A DNA stretch of 64,000 nucleotides from Breviolum minutum Mf 1.05b.01 (GCA_000507305.1 DF240754.1:3986-67985), one strand, 5' to 3'. Shown: positions 41,122-51,262, counted from the stretch's first letter. Notes: generated by a model from the letters alone, not told the origin. Numbers and translations: made by a program.

Positions 41122-42493
41122 TGGTGCCTCTGTTAGGAGATTCTGCTGTTATTAGATTTTTGAGTGTCTCCAATTTCGACCCTGAGGTCGAAATTGGTTG
41201 TTTATCAAGTTGAAAAGAATTTGCTGCTCAAACTACGCCGTTACAAGACTGGTGTTGTGAAGTTTAAATAGTAATAGTCTGGTATCCACTAGAAATGACC
41301 TAATATATAATATATGTATTCGTTCCTGCACACCGACAGGGTGTCTTTACAACTGTTAGATACCTCCCCTCTTTCAACTTTCAAAAGACCGGCCTTTCAA
41401 GAAACGCCACTTCCGAATTTTCTTGGCACTTTCCAACTACTGAAGTCCTTAGCAACAAACAACTCTTTTCAGAAGCTTCAAGGGTGAGCCAAAAAAGAAC
41501 TCTGAACTAAAAATAATCCCCAAGTCCCTTTAAAAAAACGGCACGTTTGAGTTGAACCTCATTGGTATCCCGTTTTTTTGGAGGGCAGCGGAGAGCTCTC
41601 GCGAACCCGGTAGGATTCCTTATGATGGCCACTTGCTTTCATGACCCCTTGAACTAAGGATTGCCAGTTTCTCCCTTGTTGGGGGTCTGCATTTTGATGT
41701 CTTCTGCCATAGCACCTTGTCTGATTTTTTCGACTCAAAAACCCCATAGAAAAGCTGTCAAATCCACTTACAGACAGAAATTGTGAGATCAGTGAAACAG
41801 ATCCACGAGTTTTTGGTTGTCTTTTCGGATGATGACTGGGATGAGAAACTGCTTCCGTGTGATTTTGTTGAAAAAACTGGGATGGGATGAAGTATCCTTC
41901 AGGGAAGCCGAGGTTTTGTTTCATTATTGGCCCCTGATTGACGAACGCCGGAACGGCACATGACTCATGATGGGGGAAGACCTGGCTGCCCAAACAAATG
42001 TAACGGAGGGAACATATTAGACTACTCACTATTTTGATAAGGGAGTTTTGTTGTGTACTTTTCAAATCCAGGTAGCTTCAAACTGTTTGGACACCTCAAA
42101 TCCGAAGCTTCGAAGCTATGTTGAGGAGCATATTCTTTAATGCTTGATTTACATGTATATATAAGGAATCTAGATGTAGATACCCATCATAGACATGTGG
42201 CATCACTGCGGTATTCTTGGAGAAAAAGTCCTTTGATGTTCTCTTACAAGGTTGTTGTTGAACTGGTAAACTGGGAGCTGTCATGAACCAATCTCACTAT
42301 AGACACAGGTGTATAAGGCCAGATTCCCTTCAAAAAAAAGATTTCCATCAAGGTTTCCTTTGTTTTGTCAAAGATCCATCCATTTTCTATAGCTGCGCGA
42401 AAAATGATCCCATTTTCAAAACATGATTCCATTTTCAGGTTTATTTACCAGATTTTTTTTTGTATCTCCCCCCATTTCCGATCCCGAATCCTT
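41122..42493. other. no firm gene; long minus-strand open frame
   Basis: A 168-codon minus frame (42065 to 41559) is open but has no recognisable domain, splice signal or neighbour. Stop-free frames of 160 codons occur elsewhere in this window over repeats. GACCTCGGGGTCGAA-like small palindrome at 41180-41195. Confidence 0.3.
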
Positions 42494-42643
42494 GGATGTC
42501 CCAGGAAGTTAGGATCAAAGGTTAGTAAGGATCAGTGGGTGAAATAACCCCAATATATCCACCATTTATAAGTGGGTGAAAAATAACCCCATTGATCCTT
42601 ACTAACCTTTGATCCATCCTAATTTCCGTCCAATTGGACATCC
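42494..42643. mobile_element. family L element
   Basis: GGATGTCCCAGGAAGTTAGG and CCTAATTTCCGTCCAATTGG-ACATCC ends. The inner palindrome is AAGGTTAGTAAGGATCA against TGATCCTTACTAACCTT. Confidence 0.78.
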
Positions 42644-42657
42644 GAGTGGAAGATTTA

Positions 42658-42760
42658 CTCCCCCGAAATTTAACATGGAACCTGAAAATGATGGTTTCCA
42701 AGTTCGGAATCTCCTTTTCCAGGGACTGCTTTTCAGGTTCCATGTTAAATTTCAGGGGTG
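42658..42760. mobile_element. family E element
   Basis: CTCCCCCGAAATTTAACATGG and CCATGTTAAATTTCAGGGGTG, then GAACCTGAAAA words inward. TA at 42656 and 42761. Confidence 0.85.
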
Positions 42761-42782
42761 TAATCGTTTTTTTTGGTTGCAG

Positions 42783-42965
42783 ATCCAACCCACCAGAGGC
42801 AAAGTCGCAAAAGATTCGTTTCTTGCTGGGCATCTTCGACGAAAACGACGATCGTTGCTTCGATGAACACGAATTCATTGAGATGATCCAAGCCTTACTA
42901 CGTGGCATGGGCGCCATGTATCTTGGATTTAGCGTTTTACTTCACACCTTGAGCAATGAGGCTGA
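42783..42965 (+). CDS. EF-hand exon of a calcium-binding protein
   Basis: After TTTTTTTTGGTTGCAG the frame reads NPPEAKSQKIRFLLGIF, then the loop DENDDRCFDEHEF, EMIQALLRGMGAMYLG and LHTLSNEAE. The loop gives D1, N3, D5, C7 (backbone), F8 in the hydrophobic position, D9 and E12, flanked by helices, which is an EF-hand. R replaces the usual G at position 6, so affinity may be reduced. Only one hand is seen here; partners should lie in other exons. The (TTG)n array starts 47 bases after the exon. Confidence 0.68.
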
Positions 42966-43009
42966 AGTTGAGTGGTGTTTGTTGGTTGGTTGTTTTATTT
43001 GCTGGTCGT

Positions 43010-43215
<206 letters not shown>

Positions 43216-43302
43216 CAGTATTCATTTTTTCGGGGAGCTGAAGGTCTTGATTTTGGTCAAAGGTATTGTTTCCTATGATCTGCATCTATCACATAGTCAT
43301 GA

Positions 43303-43444
43303 CTAGTCAACCTACCCCCCCTAATGCACCTTTTCCGGAAAGAAGGCCATATTAAGGCCTAAGGCTAATTAAAAACGATTGGTTTCCCTTAGTAAGGCCC
43401 TATTTTAAAAAACCCTTATTTCTGAGAGGGGGTTCAACCTACCA
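43303..43444. mobile_element. family J element
   Basis: TAGTCAACCTACCCCCCCT and GAGAGGGGGTTCAACCTACC ends; AAGGCCTAAGG and AAGGCCC inside. Confidence 0.72.
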
Positions 43445-43461
43445 GGGGGGGGAAATCCGCC

Positions 43462-43595
43462 GTTTGTGGCAAATGAGTCGGTATCCTGGTGGTGACGATT
43501 GTATCCTGGGTTCCGGGGTTTCGCATCCTAAGCAAGACAACAAGAAAACCGAATTCAAGACCTTTGGGAACACGGATTTTTTTTTCCATCATCCC
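43462..43595 (+). CDS. possible exon
   Basis: Open frame SRYPGGDDCILGSGVSHP then KQDNKKTEFKTFGNTD, followed by T-rich DNA. A second frame is longer (to 43710). Family unknown. Confidence 0.4.
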
Positions 43596-43815
43596 ATCCG
43601 TCAAAAAGGCGGCGTCCTCCTTTTTTGCCTTAAGAATTCCCTATGATTCTTTGGGGATGCTCCTTCTTCCACCAACGGCAAGTGTGCAGGTTTATAGGGA
43701 TGTAAGCTGATCATCCATGGTGATCCATCCTGTAGTTTTTCAACGTTGTTAAGTGGAGGGCTCCAGTAGTTTTGATTTGTGTATCACTTGGAGTGACTAA
43801 CCACCGGGATTTTTT

Positions 43816-44042
43816 TGCGACGAAATCCGGGTTGTGACACTGTCTTGTGGCCTTGCAAAGGTGGGCCCCGGATCCAGTTATAAATCTTGGGCCCCTAAAA
43901 ATGAATGGGTTTCACTGGGGTTATTTCACCATACTTATAGGCCTTCTTTCACCTCAGTTAGGTTTAACGAAAGGTCCCTTGTGCTGGATCTCAATTTCAA
44001 GCTTTATTTTCCACGATTGCGCTTTGCAGGGCTAGGCCATGA
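43816..44042 (+). CDS. exon interrupted by a family B element
   Basis: Reads CDEIRVVTLSCG, cut after CCTTG. Removing 43856-43981 with one TG gives VVTLSCGLAGSQFQALFS then TIALCRARP and a stop at 44040, 32 codons. The removed length is 128 nt, so without removal the frame shifts. Protein unknown. Confidence 0.55.
43856..43981. mobile_element. family B element, TG duplication
   Basis: CAAAGGTGGGCCCCGGATCC at the left; the right end is worn to AAGGTCCCTTG. TG at 43854 and 43982. Confidence 0.7.
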
Positions 44043-44404
44043 AAACAACAACCTTTAAAGCTTGTAAGTTCGATCTCCCCAATAAACGTTTGGGTGGTTT
44101 GTAAGTCTGGTTACCCAACTTCCACTTCACAAGCTCACAAGCTCTTCAAACCTTCATCATACATTACCCCATCATCACTCTCGAAAAATATAGACCACCA
44201 ACGGAAATCCTTTAGAGAAAAAAACAACATGACCATTAACCATTTTTCGCCATAACAAAAAACTCGTGTTTTTCGACCTTCAAAAATTCAGCTTCTTGTC
44301 CTTCTCTCAGGGTCCACCCTTCATTTCGGGTTGGGGGGTCATCACCCCCGTTTGGTTGACCCACCAGGGTTGGGTCTTCACCTCGGGCATCCATCGCACC
44401 ATCA

Positions 44405-44600
44405 CCTGAGGTTGGGCCTGATGACGGTGAAGGATGCCACACCTTCCAATGCGCGTACCAAGGCGCTAGCGGAGCGCATGTTTCACCGCATCCAGGACTA
44501 TCACAAGCGACGGCACGAGGAGGAGACGGAGCCCGAGGTCAAGGCCGCCCTGGGGCGGAAGTGGAAACGAAACGAAAAAAAAAACCGGTTAAAAACACCA
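44405..44600 (+). CDS. charged helical exon
   Basis: Reads LMTVKDATPSNARTKALA then ERMFHRIQDYHKRRHEEE and TEPEVKAALGRKWKRNEK. GC-rich, with strongly charged helix character. Possibly a coiled coil; no family recognised. The acceptor may be TCACCTGAG at 44401-44409. Confidence 0.62.
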
Positions 44601-44721
44601 AAAGGGCGAGGGTTTGACAGGTTTTTGAAAGGTTTGGAAGTTTTTTGGGCATTTTTTTGGGGGGGGTTGGGGAGAGAACTCTGGCGAGTTGTTGAAAGGT
44701 TGACTGACCTCCCAAAGATTT

Positions 44722-44813
44722 AATTTTTAGATACCAAAAATGGACAAAATTCGAACTGAGTCACCTTTTCCAAAGCATGATTTTTGGTATCTATGTTAGT
44801 TTTCGGGGGTGTA
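44722..44813. mobile_element. family E element, worn left end
   Basis: AGATACCAAAAATGG and CATGATTTTTGGTATCTATG are inverse. The right end reads GTTAGTTTTCGGGGGTGTA. The left terminal words are missing. Confidence 0.6.
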
Positions 44814-45064
44814 CGTTTTTTTAGAGGGGCAGCGGGCTGGGCTGCCAAATCAAAAGCAAGGTCGATTTTTTTAAAGGATTCACCAAAGCGAGTCACAAGT
44901 CTTCCGTACTGCACTTTCCTACAGCTTTGGTAAGGTAATGGACTATAAGTCATTAGGGGAGTCTTCCATAACTCGATGTTGTTTCATGGTCGATTCACAA
45001 TGACTTCCTGCCAGCTGTCGCAGGCGACACCTCTAGGGTCAGTACCATGTAGTGTGGTGGAAGA

Positions 45065-45249
45065 GTGGCTTCTAGGCGAAAGTTTCTCGGCAAAACCGGG
45101 GGTTTCGATGGGTGGAAAATCGGTAAGTCCGCTGATGCTGCAAGTCTGCAAGAAACAGTGGAGAGTTGCAAGGATGCAAACTGGCAACCATTCTTCATGA
45201 GAAATTGCACGAAATTGCGCGCTTTGGGGGAAATTGCAAGTGTTAGCTG
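45065..45249 (+). CDS. exon with GTAAGA donor
   Basis: Reads KFLGKTGGFDGWKIGKSA then DAASLQETVESCKDANWQ, PFFMRNCTKLRALGEIA and ends at GTAAGA (45250). Clear coding composition; another frame is open in part. Family not recognised. Confidence 0.6.
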
Positions 45250-45503
45250 GTAAGAACTTCAAAATATCTAAGTGTTTTGGATGTTTTGTCCATTTTTCTT
45301 TGGGGCCTTCATGACTTCAAAAGTGCTTAAAACGCTTCAAACGGGATTGCACCGATGTGATCCAGGTAAACGTGTTTTTTTGTACAAATTTTCGATGGGA
45401 AATAAAGCTACCTGAAGTCCAATAAAGTAGATTTGAGTAGGACATCACTTGAAAAACATTGTGTAGCATTTTTTAGGCAACTGTGGCTAGTTTTAGGGGT
45501 AAA

Positions 45504-45953
45504 GTTGATGGAAAGCAATCAGGCAGAGACTTTTTTTTTGGTTTCTACAATCTTCCTGGAACCCAAATGGGGCCCCTTGTTTTGCATGAAAGGTGCCTTG
45601 TTTTGGGAGGGTTGACCTTCAAAAAATAGAGGTCATTTGGGTTCCAGGTTGGTTTCACTTTCGGACTTATACAGTTGATGGCCGAAATCCCAAGGCCAAC
45701 CACCTGGCATGTAAAAAACCCGTCATAAATAATGGGATTTCAACGACCTTTCCCCGAACTGGTGAGTTGATCCCGGATATTTGAACCATCCAACAGTATT
45801 ACGAATCCTTTGGGCACCATTCAAGTTCCACACAGCCTGGCACAGCCTTGCGGGTTTTCGAGCTTCAACTTGGATCATTTTTTTCAACAAAAAACTTCAA
45901 ACAACTCCACCGAAAATCAACGAATGACCATGGAAAATTCCAAGCATGAATGA
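45504..45953 (+). CDS. exon interrupted by two elements, families P and D
   Basis: Three pieces join into 76 codons: 45504-45555, 45648-45671 and 45799-45953. Joined it reads VDGKQSGRDFFFGFYNLR, then WFHFRTYITNPLGTIQVP, HSLAQPCGFSSFNLDHFF and ends TMENSKHE with a stop at 45951. Neither gap alone has a length divisible by three in this reading, so both must be removed exactly. The frame may begin at 45477 after TTTTTTAG. Protein unknown. Confidence 0.68.
45556..45647. mobile_element. family P introner-like element
   Basis: CTGGAACCCAAATGGGG and CATTTGGGTTCCAG are perfect inverse ends; CCTTGTTTTG is found twice inside. The right end CCAG would act as acceptor. Copies at 51594 and 58134. Confidence 0.85.
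45672..45796. mobile_element. family D introner-like element
   Basis: CAGTTGATGGCCGAAATCCC and GGATATTTGAACCATCCAACAG ends; TA at 45670 and 45797. Confidence 0.87.
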
Positions 45954-46291
45954 AGATTGAAGATGTATTTCCTATTGAACAACTGGTGATGTTCGAGCTA
46001 ATCATCTTAGTTTTCGGGAGTGTAAAAACGTCAAAAAATGCCGTTTCCAGCGAATGAGGTAGGAGCTTCGATGGGTTTTGTTTGGGGGAAACTTTGATGG
46101 ACTGTCTGCTTCCAAAAACTAAGGACGATTGCTGAAGAAAATAAGATCAGATCCGATGATCCGATCCTGAACCAATGGAAACCCCCCTTTAAAAAGGGGG
46201 CAACATATTTTCGGGGGGAGGGGACACTCCTTCAACTCAATGACTTCCAACGAACCAACTTCGTTGGTTGGATTTTTTCAGGGTTTTCCAG

Positions 46292-46565
46292 GTTTCGGAA
46301 GTCACCGTGACAGTTCTTGCAGGATCATCCCAGTTCGTAAGTGGTTAGTAACCCCCATTTATAAGCCATTTAGCCGATTTGGAAGGGGAATAAACCGTAC
46401 TTAGGGGACCTACTAACCATGGTTATTAACCACTTACTAAATGGGATGATCCTCCAAGTTGGATCTGATTGCCAAGGTGATGATCCTTTGAATCTGCCTT
46501 TAGCTCTTTTCGTGAAGCGCTTTTCGGTGGGTGCTGAGGAGATTTTCGGACACATGCATACATGA
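46292..46565 (+). CDS. exon interrupted by a family A element
   Basis: After TTTTCCAG reads VSEVTVTV, then the A element. Removing it with one TT gives VSEVTVTVGSDCQGDDPL then NLPLALFVKRFSVGAEEI and FGHMHT, stop at 46563, 42 codons. A GT-AG choice (GTTCTT to CCAAG) would shift the frame to an early stop, so the exact excision is the one that reads. Function unknown. Confidence 0.63.
46316..46458. mobile_element. family A introner-like element, TT duplication
   Basis: CTTGCAGGATCATCCCAGT to AATGGGATGATCCTCCAAG; TT on both sides instead of TA. Confidence 0.88.
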
Positions 46566-46568
46566 GCG

Positions 46569-47060
46569 TCTATGGAGGGATCCCGAGAAGGCCAAGAAAT
46601 AAAGGCCTTACGTAAGGGGTTATTAAAGGATGATGGTGGTTAATGAAAAATCCCTTAATAAGGCCCTTATTCCTTGGGGGGATGGCAGTGGGGGGGTGGG
46701 CCCTTTGGAATTCCAGGATTGGTGATGTTGATGTTGTTTGAGTGTTTTTGTGGCAGGATGGGTTGGGATGTTGGATTGGAGGTAGTGTATTTTTGAAAAA
46801 AGAAGTTTGGGATGAGGGATGACGATGGATGAGTGAAACGAGTGAGTGAGTGCCTGAGTGAGTGAGTGAGGGAAGGAAGGAAGGAAGGAAGGAACGAACG
46901 AAAGAACGAAAGAACGAGCGAACGAAGGAAGGAAGGATGAATGGAAAGTGATGGGCTGAGGGGTAAAAGTAATCTCATAAGAATGGTAGATTCGCACCAA
47001 ACGCTTATTGTGTAGAAAAGCAACTTGCGCCTTTTGATGCCATGAATCTGACGGAGAACG
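46569..47060. other. family K element and (GGAA)n-type tract
   Basis: 46575-46705 is a K copy (AAGGCCTTACG ... GGGGGATGGCAGTGGGGGGG). 46840-46935 is a purine tract of GAGT, GGAA and GAAC units. Minus frames over it are low complexity. Confidence 0.6.
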
Positions 47061-47162
47061 GGTGATTCAATTCGTGACCTTTTTATCCCCAAACGTTGGA
47101 GGTCACTTAAGCTTTGAAAGGGTCACTTAACCATCCTAATAAGGTCACAAAGAATCACCTGG
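47061..47162. mobile_element. family I element, symmetric copy
   Basis: GGTGATTCAATTCGTGACC and GGTCACAAAGAATCACC are inverse ends, so here both termini are of the left type. Confidence 0.78.
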
Positions 47163-47224
47163 TTCATTCTTTTAGCCTATTTTTTTCAAGAAGCAATGCT
47201 AATGACAAACCCCCCCCTTTTTCT

Positions 47225-47350
47225 CCCGCCCCCAAAAGAAACCTGGGGAAAATTAATTCACCGCAAGAAACGGTTGGGGTGAAGCATTGGGGCTCTTCAA
47301 GCTCCGCGCAGGATGAAGATCCTGAAGCTTTTGAAGAGGTCCGGTATTAA
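47225..47350 (+). CDS. exon of unknown protein
   Basis: Reads GKINSPQETVGVKHWGSS then SSAQDEDPEAFEEVRY, stop at 47348; GTCCGG at 47339 is a weak donor. Acidic tail; no family recognised. Confidence 0.5.
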   Translation, partial: PAPKRNLGKINSPQETVGVKHWGSSSSAQDEDPEAFEEVRY

Positions 47351-47965
47351 AATGCAATTTTCGAACACCTAAAAAAATATCCGGGGTCCTTTGGAAGAGA
47401 TTTTTTTTGCTTAATTCATGTTTCGGGTTCCAGGCATATGAATTTTCGGGAGGTGTAACTTTTGCAACCATGTTGGAGCAGATAGGTCACCCCTACGGCG
47501 GTGGTGATTGGATCGGCGAACCAATTTGCATGTCTGCAATGCTGCAATGAAATGAGGCTTGTTACCTTGTATTTTTTGGCAACTCAAGAAAGAGTAAATC
47601 CAAAATGAGCCATTTGTGTAGATTCGTATTTCTCTAAGTGCTATGTTGGGGAACTTTTTTGTGAGAGTTGCATTTTTCGCCAACTCAAGAGATTTTGTGA
47701 ACGAACATGAACCAATTGAAAAAACGAAAAACAAGGCATTTCCCCTGGAAGTCCAAAGGCCATCAAAAAAAAATAGGTCTTCACCAAAGACGATCTTTTA
47801 AGGTTTGGGAATTTTGATCATTTAAAATTGGGGACTATTATTTTAATAGTCGGCTTGACTTCCAGGGAATTTCTCTAAGTAGAGTACAGGAGGGGGGGTT
47901 GTTGTTGGGAGAATTGACCAAACTCAAAAACGACCAAACTCTTTGTGCGAAGACTCCCGGTTTAA

Positions 47966-48314
47966 CCGCGAGCCGCGGCCGTGAAAAACCCTAAGGAACT
48001 CGACGTTGAAAGATTTCCGAAGATACAGCCCCGAAAAAACTAACATGTCCCCTAAAAAAGGACTATTTCAGTAGGGAATACATCTTCCAACCATTGATTT
48101 TCAGGGGACATGTTAGTTTTCAGGGGAGTATCGTTCTTTAACAAAAGGCTACTAGGTGATTCAATGACCGTGACCTTTTTATCCCCAAACGTTGGGTTGG
48201 TCACTTAACCATTTTGCCAAAAGGTCACTTTTTCACCATGCCAAAAGGTCATGAAGAGTTGCCAGGTAACAAAGGCTACGTTGGGTTTTCTTAAAAAATG
48301 ATCTGTGTGTTTGA
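47966..48314 (+). CDS. exon interrupted by a family E and a family I element
   Basis: Pieces 47966-48025, 48131-48152 and 48280-48314 join into 38 codons: PRAAAVKNPKELDVERFP then KISFFNKRLRWVFLKNDL and a stop. Both elements must be removed with one duplication each (TA for E, nine bases for I). The joined peptide is basic and coherent across both joins. Protein unknown. Confidence 0.62.
48026..48128. mobile_element. family E introner-like element
   Basis: CAGCCCCGAAAAAACTAACATG and CATGTTAGTTTTCAGGGGAG ends, TA at 48024 and 48129. Confidence 0.86.
48153..48270. mobile_element. family I element with 9 bp duplication
   Basis: AAAGGCTAC stands at 48144-48152 and 48271-48279. The element runs from TAGGTGATTCAATGACCGTG to AGAGTTGCCAGGTAAC. 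Confidence 0.85.
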
Positions 48315-48559
48315 TCTGAGCATCCTTTGAATGATGAACGAACTTCGCAAGTGAAATGGTCTCATGCTTCACTTTTTGATTCAGCTCACACTTTGCCAGA
48401 AACCCCTGAAAGACGCGCCCCTACAATTTAATCGTTCGAAATGGAGTTATAAACGGCCCCTAGAAATGGCCAAAAAACACACATGGGTTTCACTAGGGAT
48501 GTTGTAACCCCTACATCTATAAGTGGAATTACGGACTTTTACTTTTCCACTGGGTTTTT

Positions 48560-48980
48560 CGGCGCCCACTTCCTTCGCCAAACGCCGCCGCGGCGGCCAG
48601 GAAAGCCGCAAGTTTCGTTTGTCGCATCGAGCACCAGTGGATCTCCCATTGGAGACCTCTGCTTCATTGGATGCCCGCTTTCTGAATCGTAACTCGGTGA
48701 ACCAAAAAAACCCTGGGGTTTTCACAGTAGAATTTTTGGTGGCAAAAACGGTAGTTAGTAACGATCTAGTGAAGCGGTTGGGTTAGTTATAACCCTATAT
48801 TTAGGGAACTTAGAGGTAAAATATAAACCAACGTATACAGTGGTTAATTATAGACATTAACCCAACTTATAGCTAGTTCCGAACTACCATTTTTGCCACC
48901 ACGATTTGGTCGTTTTTGTTTTCGGATCCGCACAGAAACTTTGTGCATTTCAAAGGATTCCTAGAAGAGAACTGATGCAA
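48560..48980 (+). CDS. exon interrupted by a family M element
   Basis: One frame reads AKRRRGGQESRKFRLSHR then APVDLPLETSASLDARFL, NRNSVNQKNPGVFTVEF, and meets the M element. Removing 48738-48900 gives VEFLRFGRFCFRIRTETL then CISKDS and a stop near 48970. The two other frames stop before the element. Arginine-rich; family unknown. Confidence 0.5.
48738..48900. mobile_element. family M inverted-repeat element
   Basis: GGTGGCAAAAACGGTAGTTAG and CGAACTACCATTTTTGCCACC ends, with GGTTGGGTTAGTTATAACCC and CCCAACTTATAGC inside. Relatives at 25.8 and 58.8 kb. Confidence 0.75.
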
Positions 48981-49115
48981 GGTGGGCCCCCTAGCAGTTA
49001 TAAATGGAGTTATAACCCCTACAAATGGCCTTATAAGTCGCTAACTGTTCTTATTTCACCCTAGGACCATAGGAGTTATTTCAACCCAAGTTATATCTGC
49101 TAGGGGCCCACCTTG
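48978..49115. mobile_element. family B element, TG duplication
   Basis: CAAGGTGGGCCCCCTAGCAG to GCTAGGGGCCCACCTTG, TG at 48976 and 49116. Confidence 0.87.
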
Positions 49116-49299
49116 TGGGGATGTGCACCTGTTTTGGGTTTGAAAAAAATACCACCATTTTTTTCCAAAAACAAAAGTGGAAGGTCAACTTTTGGAGGTA
49201 AAGTTACCGAAAAATTTTCTGGTCGAAATTCTTTTTTTTTGCCTGGCTTTTTGGTGGTGGATTTTTTTTTCATCCAGATTTTCAAAGAGAATCCCATTA

Positions 49300-49554
49300 C
49301 CCTCCCCAAAAACTAACATGACCATGGAAAATCACCATTTTTTGATAGGAGATACATCTTCATTCGTGGTTGGAATCGTCCATTGTCATTCGTTCGTTTT
49401 TCCGTGGTGTACTTGGAGGATCATCCCAGTAAGTAAGTGGTTAGTAACCCCCATTTATGGGCCATTTAGGCCATTTCGAAGGGGAACAACCCCAGTTAGG
49501 GGACCTACTAACCATGGTTATTTAACCACTTGCCAAGTGGAATGATCCTCCAAG
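49300..49554. mobile_element. family F left half followed by a family A element
   Basis: 49302-49375 has CCCTCCCCAAAAACTAACATG and AGGAGATACATCTTCATTC (F words). The A copy 49412-49554 has CTTGGAGGATCATCCCAGT and TGGAATGATCCTCCAAG ends, with flanks TA on the left and CA on the right. Confidence 0.75.
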
Positions 49555-49762
49555 CATAAGCCATAGGAATTAAAAAAACGAAGCAGACTTGGTTGTTTTC
49601 CCAACGTGTTGGGGCTGTGTGGCAAGTTGTCTCAATTTAACGCTGCAGGAAGGTTTGCGACCCTTGGAATTCACGTAACGCGGAAAATTAATCATCATTA
49701 TGTTACTAAGGGACCTTCATTATCTACATTTTACAGTGTTTAGGCAGGACCCAAAGACAGTA

Positions 49763-49911
49763 CTTGGAGGATCATTCCAGTTAGTAAGTAGTTAATAACC
49801 GCCATTTATAAGCCATGAAACGCCCATTTGGAAGGGGTCCCACAACCCCAGTTAGGGGACTTACGATCACCATGGTTATTAACCACTTACTAAGTGTGAT
49901 GATCCTCCAAG
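49763..49911. mobile_element. family A element
   Basis: CTTGGAGGATCATTCCAGT to AGTGTGATGATCCTCCAAG, TA at 49761 and 49912. Confidence 0.88.
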
Positions 49912-50505
49912 TAGTGTAATTTGTTTTTTAAAAAAGAAAGCAAAAATCCAACATTTTCAGTTCTAGATGGCGCGGCCGTTTGTTTGGGTTGGGCGTTTGA
50001 GAAGATACATCGGATTTTGATGGTCTGCCCGTCCACTTCGGAATTGATTCAGATGAAAGAGTGGCTACTTTTTTTTTTCCGATTGTAATAGCAGGTGAGA
50101 ATGGCAATGTTACTTAAGGATAAGAATGATTGATAGTAATAACTTGATAGTGACCGCAACAACAAAACCAATGACATTGAGAATCCACGCAGTGATACAT
50201 CCAAATCGCCACATTGTTACCTAAAACACTTTTCAGTAGCAATATGTACCTTTTTTCCAAACTGCCATGGACAGTCATGCCCGGCATGCACCAGCTGTTT
50301 CTCACCGAGGACATGAGGTGATTGTGCCTCGTCGGCGTTGCAAGTTGAAGGGTTTTAGGTCGTCGTGATACCCTTTTTTTGGGAACGAGAAAACATATCC
50401 CACCCAAAGCGGGGAAGTTCCGAAAAATCATCGTTCCTCAAGTTCGTGGCGGAAGTTCGGTAGGGGATACTGTTATGGTTCTTTCTTTTTGGTCCTATGG
50501 CTTAT
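49912..50505. other. no firm gene
   Basis: Short frames on both strands only; no paired termini. Confidence 0.35.
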
Positions 50506-50506
50506 G

Positions 50507-50666
50507 CTTGGAGGATCATTCGACTTAGCATCGACTCAAGTTCGACTTAGTAATAACAAAAGATCCTTGGTAAAATTGATATAGCCCCCCCAACATCAGT
50601 GGTTGGAAGCAGACAATTCCTTTGGTCTGGCCCATTTTCAAGGGAGAACTGTTAGTTTCTGGGAAC
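50507..50666. mobile_element. truncated family A end and a worn family C element
   Basis: CTTGGAGGATCATTCGACTTAG starts at 50507 with no right partner. Its left flank CCTATGGCTTATG is the reverse complement of the right flank of the A copy at 49412. 50583-50666 is a worn C element (TGGTTGGAAGCAGACAATTCC, CTGTTAGTTTCTGGGAACGG). Confidence 0.65.
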
Positions 50667-50727
50667 GGTTGCGATGGAAGAGGTGGGTGGGTGGCAAGCC
50701 CAGTTGATTGGGAATTTACAGATCATA

Positions 50728-50879
50728 CAAGGTGGGCCCCGGATGCAGTTGTTATAAATGGAGTTATAAACGGCCCCTATAAATGGCCAAAAATAAATGG
50801 CTAACTGTTCTTATTTCACCCTAGGACCATAGGAGTTATTTCAACCCAGTTGCAACTGGTAGGGTCCCGGCCCACCTTG
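50728..50879. mobile_element. family B element
   Basis: CAAGGTGGGCCCCGGATGC to GTAGGGTCCCGGCCCACCTTG, TA at 50726 and 50880. Confidence 0.85.
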
Positions 50880-51106
50880 TAGGGAGTTTTTCACTCAGTG
50901 ATGACTGAATCTAAGGGGCCCACACCCCGCGGGGCCACCACTCTGGTGGGAAATGATGCCTTACTAAGGGAGAAAATATACGGGACAATGACTGGCTAAG
51001 AATCCCATAATAAGGCCGGCGATTTCTTGGGGTATGTGACATTTGGGGAGGTTTTTTTACACCCTTAGATTCCTAGACCCGGCTTCATTGCGCGGCTTGA
51101 ATTCAG

Positions 51107-51262
51107 GTGAGTCAAAGACTCTTCAAGCACTGTTTGTCCATTGGCAACTTTGACATCTTACATGAAGATGCAGAAACCGCCGTTGGGCCCATTGACCAGA
51201 AGTTGTGGATGGAGAAACTCCATCGTGGATTGCTCTGGATGGAAGACTCGAGAGGATGGTAG
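51107..51262 (+). CDS. exon of unknown protein
   Basis: After GGCTTGAATTCAG the frame reads VSQRLFKHCLSIGNFDIL then HEDAETAVGPIDQKLWME and KLHRGLLWMEDSRGW, stop at 51260. One of the clearest coding pieces in the window. Shares the strand and a short distance with the next exons. No family recognised. Confidence 0.7.
   Translation: MSQRLFKHCLSIGNFDILHEDAETAVGPIDQKLWMEKLHRGLLWMEDSRGW

Noticed and set aside
41559..42065. 168-codon minus-strand ORF
   Set aside because: No domain, no splice signals, and similar lengths arise over repeats elsewhere in the window.
46623..47092. Ser/Phe/Pro-rich minus frames
   Set aside because: Translation of a GGAA/GAAC purine tract.
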